From assembly GCA_902797895.1 (NCBI GenBank), contig CADBUS010000123.1, positions 1 to 10,364 on the forward strand: 10,364 nt of DNA. The letters run 5' to 3'. The notes beneath the pieces were generated by a model. It was given only the letters and a program-made list of their open reading frames with translations. It was not told the origin of the DNA and ran no database searches. The translations under genes and the position numbers were made by a program. Shown here one piece after another: positions 6,670 through 10,364 of this stretch. Origin of the DNA: an uncultured Bacteroidia bacterium (GTDB lineage Bacteria; Bacteroidota; Bacteroidia; Bacteroidales; UBA932). Position 1 is the stretch's first letter. Every line of letters begins with the position of its first letter.

Positions 6670-7800
6670 TTATTTCAGCCAATCAAGATAGTTTTCCGGG
6701 GTAATTGTAACTGTTTCTTTTATGTTGTAGGCCTCTAAAAATGATTTTGGGAAGCGGACATTTGCTTTCTTGGGATTCCATTTCATTTCAAAGGCTGTCA
6801 TAGTACCGTCGCACTCCTCTATGTAATCTATCTCTTGTTGTGATTTTGTACGCCAGAAATAGATATTGCAATAGTGCTGGTTATAATGGTTGTGTTTTAT
6901 GCGCTCGGAGATAAAGAAATTTTCCCATAAGGCTCCCATATCATTGCGCATATCAATAGATGCAAACTGCTGAATTACAGCATTGCGAACGCCATTATCG
7001 TAGAAATAAATCTTTTTTGCACGCTTCAATTCGTTCCTAAGATTCCGGCTTAATCCGTTGAGTCTGAAAATTATATAGCATTTTTCAAGTAAATCTACAT
7101 ATTTTTCTACCGTTTTATTGTCTGTTCCAATGGTTTGTGCCAATTCATTATAGGAAACCTCCTCGCCAACTTGATATGCCAATGCCCTAAGCAGTTTGTT
7201 GAGTATCTCAGGCTTGCGTAAAGAATCTGTAGAGAGGATATCTTTATATAAATAGCTGTCTGTTAGGGTAATGAGTAAATCGCGTGCGTTGCCGGAATGT
7301 GTAAGAATGTCTGGATATGAACCATATATAAGTCTGTGCTCAAATAACCTTTTTACCTCTAAATATCCTTCACTTTGCCAAATTTCATTAGTTGAAATAG
7401 GGAACATCTGATATTCAAGTTTTCTGCCTGTGAGAGGTTCGTTGAGACGATTGCGGAGTTCAAAAGCCGATGAGCCGGTAGCAATAATCTGAATCTCTTT
7501 AATATTATCTACCATCAACTTGAGTGTCAATCCGATATTATCAACCCTTTGTGCTTCATCAATAACAATGAACTTATGGTTGCCGAGTAAGGCTTCTATC
7601 TCCCTCATATTTCGGTTTGTAAGCAATGAAACATTCTGTGGCTCATCGCAATTCAAGAACAAGACATCATCTATCTTTTGTTCTTGCATCAGTGTTTTCA
7701 GTAGTGTGGTTTTGCCTACTTGGCGTGCCCCAAGCAGTAAAATCACCTTGCCTATAAAACAGCGTTCTTTTATTAAGGGTAATAAATCTCGCTTATACAT
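6670..7800 (-). CDS. AAA-type ATPase with DUF4143 C-terminal domain
   Basis: This 376-residue protein belongs to the large family of bacterial and archaeal ATPases that join an AAA_14-type domain to DUF4143. Walker A is GARQVGKTT (residues 24-32), Walker B is FIVIDE (77-82, with Asp81 and Glu82), and the sensor-like ATGSSAF follows. A winged-helix-like stretch (about 205-255) precedes the C-terminal domain. There, Asp325, Glu338 and Lys340 (EIDYI...AFEMKW) fit a PD-(D/E)XK nuclease-like core. Cellular function is unknown for most of the family; links to mobile DNA or toxin-antitoxin-like behaviour have been suggested, and I cannot choose between them. I chose the ATG at 7800 (MYKRDLLPLIKE). 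The open frame continues upstream to an ATG at 7851, but that segment covers the predicted promoter and resembles no domain. It is transcribed alone, downstream of exbD and convergent with the M64 gene. Confidence 0.88.
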   Translation of the reverse strand: MYKRDLLPLIKERCFIGKVILLLGARQVGKTTLLKTLMQEQKIDDVLFLNCDEPQNVSLLTNRNMREIEALLGNHKFIVIDEAQRVDNIGLTLKLMVDNIKEIQIIATGSSAFELRNRLNEPLTGRKLEYQMFPISTNEIWQSEGYLEVKRLFEHRLIYGSYPDILTHSGNARDLLITLTDSYLYKDILSTDSLRKPEILNKLLRALAYQVGEEVSYNELAQTIGTDNKTVEKYVDLLEKCYIIFRLNGLSRNLRNELKRAKKIYFYDNGVRNAVIQQFASIDMRNDMGALWENFFISERIKHNHYNQHYCNIYFWRTKSQQEIDYIEECDGTMTAFEMKWNPKKANVRFPKSFLEAYNIKETVTITPENYLDWLK

Positions 7801-7820
7801 CTGCTCTATTTTTATTGCTG

Positions 7821-7852
7821 CAAAAATAGTGCATAAACCAAAAAAATGCAAA
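7821..7852 (-). promoter_or_regulatory. Predicted full promoter (-33 and -7) for the DUF4143 ATPase
   Basis: On the minus strand the -7 element is TATTTTTG (7821-7828) and the -33 element is TTTG (7849-7852), separated by 20 bases. This is the expected Bacteroidota spacing and the best-formed promoter in the window. The -7 element lies 20 bases upstream of the ATG at 7800, giving a leader of roughly 13-15 bases. Confidence 0.62.
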
Positions 7853-7853
7853 C

Positions 7854-7875
7854 TTTTGGGATTATAATCCTAAAA
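7854..7875. repeat. Palindrome centred on GGATTATAATCC, upstream of the ATPase promoter
   Basis: The 12-bp core at 7859-7870 is a perfect palindrome. It extends to 22 bp with one mismatched pair (G7858/T7871). It begins one base beyond the -33 element of the ATPase promoter, a typical position for a regulator site. It shares 22 of 26 bases with a second copy 33 bp away (7857-7882 against 7890-7915). Confidence 0.8.
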
Positions 7876-7917
7876 AGTAGTATGTTTTTTGGGAACATAA
7901 TCCCAAAAAGTACTACT
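7876..7917. repeat. Second, longer inverted repeat spanning the exbD stop codon
   Basis: The outer arms AGTAGTA (7876-7882) and TACTACT (7911-7917) and the inner arms TTTTTGGGA (7886-7894) and TCCCAAAAA (7901-7909) surround a 6-base loop, ACATAA. The arms are offset by one base. The exbD stop codon (7913-7915) lies in the right arm. It could act as a hairpin at the exbD mRNA end, or as a second operator for the ATPase. No T run follows on the exbD transcript, so a classical terminator is unlikely. Confidence 0.75.
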
Positions 7918-8326
7918 CAGGAGAGGTCGCGAGGATTGCTTTGTATTGGTTGCGTTTGGCTATGTTCATCAGCTCCACCACCTTTTCTATTGGCACGCTC
8001 TGGTCTGCCATAATTGTAAAAGTGGGCTCTGCGCTATTTTGCAGAAGTGCCTGAACTGCAAGCTCTACCTGCTCGTATGGAGTTGCCTTGGCCTGGCCGT
8101 TTATATGATATGAAAATGTATCTGTATCGCGATAGTGCTTGATAGATATGCTTACCTGTGGCTGTGCGCTTACCTGATTGGTGCTCTTTGGAAGCAGCAG
8201 CTTGAGGGCGTTAGGGTTTATGAGCGTGGAGGTTACAAGAAAGAATATCAGCAGCAAAAAGACAACATCTGTCATAGATGACATACTGAATCCTGCCTGT
8301 AGCTTATTTCTCTGTTTGATAGCCAT
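7913..8326 (-). CDS. exbD: ExbD/TolR-family proton-channel subunit
   Basis: This 137-residue, single-pass inner-membrane protein has the family layout. There is a short cytoplasmic N-terminus, a TM helix at about residues 19-37 (TDVVFLLLIFFLVTST) and a periplasmic domain. Asp20, at the start of the TM helix, corresponds to the essential proton-carrying aspartate of ExbD/TolR. With ExbB it uses the proton motive force to energise TonB-dependent outer-membrane transport, or a Tol-like envelope function. It begins 8 bases after the exbB stop, so the two are an operon. No second exbD or tonB follows; the next gene is the orphan ATPase. ExbD rather than TolR is inferred from the phylum and the absence of tolA, tolB and pal. 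Confidence 0.9.
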   Translation of the reverse strand: MAIKQRNKLQAGFSMSSMTDVVFLLLIFFLVTSTLINPNALKLLLPKSTNQVSAQPQVSISIKHYRDTDTFSYHINGQAKATPYEQVELAVQALLQNSAEPTFTIMADQSVPIEKVVELMNIAKRNQYKAILATSPE

Positions 8327-8334
8327 TTGCAGAA

Positions 8335-9042
8335 CTATTTTGTGTTGGCTGCCCTATTATCTTGCAGCATATCCATAAACTCTATCGTATTGCTCTGGAG
8401 CGTAAATACAAGGTCTGAAACCTTGGCTGTAAGGTAGTTATAGCCAAAGTAGGCAAGGATTCCCACTATAAGTCCGGCTACAGTTGTAATCATTGCGGTA
8501 TAGATACCGCCGCTCAGCAGCGTAATATCTATATTGTTGCCTGCCTGAGACATATTGAAAAATGCCTGTACCATTCCAAGCACCGTACCCAAAAATCCTA
8601 TCATTGGGGCTCCTCCTGCAATAGATGCAAGGGCAGGTAGCCCCTTTTCAAGCCTTGCTACCTCTATGTTGCCCATATTCTCAACTGCGGCCTGTATATC
8701 TGTTAGCGGCTTGCCTGTTCTCTCTATTCCCTTCTCTATCAGATGGGCTACAGGGGTATCGCTTCTGCGGCATAGCTCCAGAGCGGCCTTGCTTTTACCA
8801 TCGCGAATAAAATTCTTGATCTCCTCCATAAAGTTAGGATCTATGCTTGAGGCTTTTCTAATTGCCCACCACTTCATACCAAAAATGTAAAGCGTTATAA
8901 CAGAGAGAATTAGAAGCGGAATCATAAGCCATCCTCCCTTAACCGCCATATCTATCATACTCATAGATACATCCTCTTGGGTGGCGATTGTTGTAGCAGC
9001 CTCCGCCATATCCGATTGCAGCAAAATAGCGAGTGGTGTCAT
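8335..9042 (-). CDS. exbB: ExbB/TolQ/MotA-family proton-channel subunit
   Basis: This 235-residue inner-membrane protein has three predicted TM helices: about 38-56, 136-158 and 178-200. Between the first two is the cytoplasmic domain typical of ExbB/TolQ. The TM2 motif GGAPMIGFLGTVLGMVQAF (143-161) and the TM3 motif YTAMITTVAGLIVGI (181-195) are family signatures that line the proton path around ExbD. The N-terminal 35 residues are polar and Ala/Thr-rich, longer than a bare TM1 start, as often seen in Bacteroidota. The ATG at 9042 is the natural start, but Met12, Met27 and Met29 are in frame. It lies 83 bases downstream of truA on the same strand, with tandem repeats in the gap. Confidence 0.92.
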   Translation of the reverse strand: MTPLAILLQSDMAEAATTIATQEDVSMSMIDMAVKGGWLMIPLLILSVITLYIFGMKWWAIRKASSIDPNFMEEIKNFIRDGKSKAALELCRRSDTPVAHLIEKGIERTGKPLTDIQAAVENMGNIEVARLEKGLPALASIAGGAPMIGFLGTVLGMVQAFFNMSQAGNNIDITLLSGGIYTAMITTVAGLIVGILAYFGYNYLTAKVSDLVFTLQSNTIEFMDMLQDNRAANTK

Positions 9043-9058
9043 ATAGTTATATTATTTA

Positions 9059-9104
9059 CTATTACGATTGTAAAACTATTACGGTTGTAAAACTGTGTGT
9101 AAAA
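9059..9104. repeat. 17-bp tandem repeats upstream of exbB
   Basis: Two adjacent 17-bp units, CTATTACGATTGTAAAA (9059-9075) and CTATTACGGTTGTAAAA (9076-9092), differ at one base. A shortened third unit, CTGTGTGTAAAA, follows at 9093-9104. On the minus strand the first and third units end in TAGTTTTA, one base from the -7 consensus TAnnTTTG. They lie 16-62 bases upstream of the exbB start, so they may hold the exbBD promoter, an operator, or both. Confidence 0.8.
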
Positions 9105-9125
9105 CTAATACTTTCAAATCAAAAC

Positions 9126-9923
9126 TCAATATATTTTGTATGGGTACTTTATATCTGTTAGGAATAGGGCATTGCCGGGCACCGAGCCGCCGGCGCTGCA
9201 GCGGTCTTTTTGGCGCAACATCTGCGCAATCCACTCTGCCGGGCGTTTGCCTGTTCCTACCTCCAAAAGCGAGCCTACCATAGCTCTTACCATATTTCTT
9301 AAAAAGTGGTCTGCCGTAACGGTAAAAACAAAATCCTTACCTCTCTCCATTTTTGAGAAGGGAGCCGGGCTCTTGAAGGGGCTCCAAAAGGCCTCCGTTA
9401 CGGTGCAGATGGTGGTTTTGTTATCGCTCCCAACCTTCTGCAAACTGCTGAAATCTTGAGTGCCGAGCAGCTGCTGCGCCGCCTGATTCATAAGTTCAAT
9501 ATCCAAGTTGCGGCACTTTACAAAGTGGGTAAATTGGCTGTTAAAAGGGTTGGGACTTGTGGTTATAAAGTATTTGTAGGTTCTGCTTACAGCATCAAAA
9601 CGGGCGTGTGCGGCAGGGTGCATCTTATAAATACCAAAAACCTTTATTTGATGTGGCAGAATGGCATTTAATTTGTAGATAAATTTTTCTTTTGAGCGGC
9701 CTCTCAGTTGGGTGGCGCCGGCAGGGGATATTTCTGCGTGAGCGTAGTAGTTTATTGCATTTACTCCCGTATCAGTTCTGCCGGCCCCAATAACCTCAAC
9801 CACCTCTTTCAGGAGCGTTGAGAGAGCATCTTGCAGAATCTGCTGAATGGTTTGGCCATTCTTCTGAATCTGCCAGCCGCAAAAGGGAGCGCCGTTGTAT
9901 GACAACCTTATGAAGTATCTCAT
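9126..9923 (-). CDS. truA: tRNA pseudouridine synthase A (TruA)
   Basis: TruA converts uridines 38-40 of the tRNA anticodon arm to pseudouridine. The 265-residue protein is of normal length. The signature GAGRTDTGVNA holds the catalytic Asp51. Other family features are the start RYFIRLSYNGAPFCGWQIQ, the middle motif HARFDAVSRTYKYFI and the C-terminal FLRNMVRAMVGSLLEVGTGK. I chose the ATG at 9923. An in-frame TTG at 9932 lies inside the predicted -7 element and is rejected as the start. No ribosome-binding site is visible. It is the first gene of the minus-strand run truA-exbB-exbD and is divergent from the MoxR gene. Read-through into exbBD is possible, since no clear terminator lies between them. 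Confidence 0.96.
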   Translation of the reverse strand: MRYFIRLSYNGAPFCGWQIQKNGQTIQQILQDALSTLLKEVVEVIGAGRTDTGVNAINYYAHAEISPAGATQLRGRSKEKFIYKLNAILPHQIKVFGIYKMHPAAHARFDAVSRTYKYFITTSPNPFNSQFTHFVKCRNLDIELMNQAAQQLLGTQDFSSLQKVGSDNKTTICTVTEAFWSPFKSPAPFSKMERGKDFVFTVTADHFLRNMVRAMVGSLLEVGTGKRPAEWIAQMLRQKDRCSAGGSVPGNALFLTDIKYPYKIY

Positions 9924-9929
9924 AGGGTA

Positions 9930-9937
9930 CAAAGATA
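9930..9937 (-). promoter_or_regulatory. Predicted promoter -7 element for truA, almost at the start codon
   Basis: On the minus strand this is TATCTTTG, the same octamer as upstream of the M64 gene. Only six bases separate it from the ATG at 9923. Transcription would start at or within a base or two of the start codon. No clear -33 TTTG is seen 19-20 bases upstream. Confidence 0.42.
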
Positions 9938-9993
9938 TTAAAGAGGCAATAGAGTAAAAAGGGTAAAAGAGTTTTTTTACAGAGATTTAACAA

Positions 9994-10001
9994 CAATTTT
10001 G
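9994..10001 (+). promoter_or_regulatory. Possible promoter -7 element for the MoxR gene
   Basis: CAATTTTG is one base away from TAnnTTTG and ends 24 bases before the ATG at 10026, similar in spacing to the other promoters here. A T-rich run (9972-9978) lies about where a -33 element would be, without a proper TTTG. This is weak evidence. Confidence 0.3.
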
Positions 10002-10025
10002 TAATTAAAAAGCAGATAAAATATT

Positions 10026-10364
10026 ATGATGGAGAGTGTTAATATTAAAGAATTGAATGACAGAATTCAGAAAGAGAGCGCCTTTGTGGATATTATCTCT
10101 ATGGAGATGAACAAGGTTATTGTAGGTCAGAAGCATCTTATTGAGGATTTGCTTATTGGCTTGCTTGCAGATGGGCACCTACTGCTTGAGGGTATGCCTG
10201 GCCTTGCTAAAACCTTGGCTATAAGTACTCTTGCTGATATTATAGATGCCAAGTTCAATAGAATTCAGTTTACTCCAGATTTGCTGCCCTCTGATATTGT
10301 GGGAACAATGATTTACAGCCAGAAGAGCGAGCAGTTCCAAGTTAAGCAGGGGCCTGTGTTTGCA
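10026..10364 (+). CDS. MoxR-family AAA ATPase (3' truncated by window end)
   Basis: The first 113 codons of a MoxR-type AAA+ ATPase are present and the frame runs off the end. The N-terminal helical region leads into VIVGQKHLIEDLLIGLLADGHLLLEG. Walker A is GMPGLAKT (residues 56-63), and the typical RIQFTPDLLPSDIVGT follows (93-108 region). MoxR ATPases act as chaperone-like factors and are usually followed by DUF58 and von Willebrand factor A (BatA/BatB-like) genes in Bacteroidota; those would lie beyond the window. Two consecutive ATG codons (10026 and 10029) could each be the start. The gene is divergent from truA across a 102-base gap. Confidence 0.93.
   Translation, partial: MMESVNIKELNDRIQKESAFVDIISMEMNKVIVGQKHLIEDLLIGLLADGHLLLEGMPGLAKTLAISTLADIIDAKFNRIQFTPDLLPSDIVGTMIYSQKSEQFQVKQGPVFA

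Noticed and set aside
7801..7851. Upstream extension of the DUF4143 ATPase to an ATG at 7851
   Set aside because: The 17 extra residues cover the promoter region, and the family start MYKRDLLPLI begins at 7800.

Overview
This window looks like ordinary chromosome from a member of the Bacteroidota, most likely Bacteroidales. The order is supported by the gene content: a family M64 peptidase, an ATPase with a DUF4143-type C-terminus, a PaaK-like ligase next to a MacB/FtsX-type permease, and a pseudouridine synthase with a basic repetitive N-terminus. It is also supported by the promoters. Several genes are preceded by the Bacteroidota -7 element TAnnTTTG, and there are almost no Shine-Dalgarno sequences. 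Base composition is moderate and similar throughout by eye. I see no tRNA, rRNA, insertion sequence, phage gene or CRISPR array. The genus cannot be named from the sequence alone.

Layout: (1) The last 25 codons of an unidentified plus-strand gene (2-79). (2) A minus-strand pair: a MacB/FtsX-type permease, then a PaaK-like adenylate-forming ligase 6 bases downstream (123-2699). (3) A divergent promoter region (2700-2793). (4) A plus-strand pair for ribosome and RNA maturation: an RsuA/RluB-family pseudouridine synthase and the GTPase Era (2794-4988). (5) A secreted M64 metallopeptidase with its own promoter (5091-6566). (6) On the minus strand, an orphan AAA/DUF4143 ATPase (6670-7800), preceded by its promoter and two related palindromes. 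(7) A minus-strand series truA, exbB, exbD (9923 down to 7913). (8) On the plus strand, divergent from truA, the first 113 codons of a MoxR-family ATPase that runs off the window end (10026-10364).

How the genes fit together: the pseudouridine synthase, Era and TruA are housekeeping RNA-maturation factors. ExbB and ExbD form the proton channel that energises TonB-type outer-membrane transport, but no tonB lies in the window. The permease has no ATP-binding subunit in the window, so its ATPase must be encoded elsewhere.

The most unusual DNA is 7854-7917. Two related inverted repeats, 33 bp apart, lie just upstream of a well-formed promoter for the orphan ATPase, and the distal one contains the exbD stop codon. 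Other points of interest are 17-bp tandem repeats upstream of exbB, two families of in-frame repeats in the pseudouridine synthase tail, a basic insert in the M64 catalytic domain, and a truA transcript predicted to be nearly leaderless. I did not find convincing evidence of an entirely new multi-gene system.
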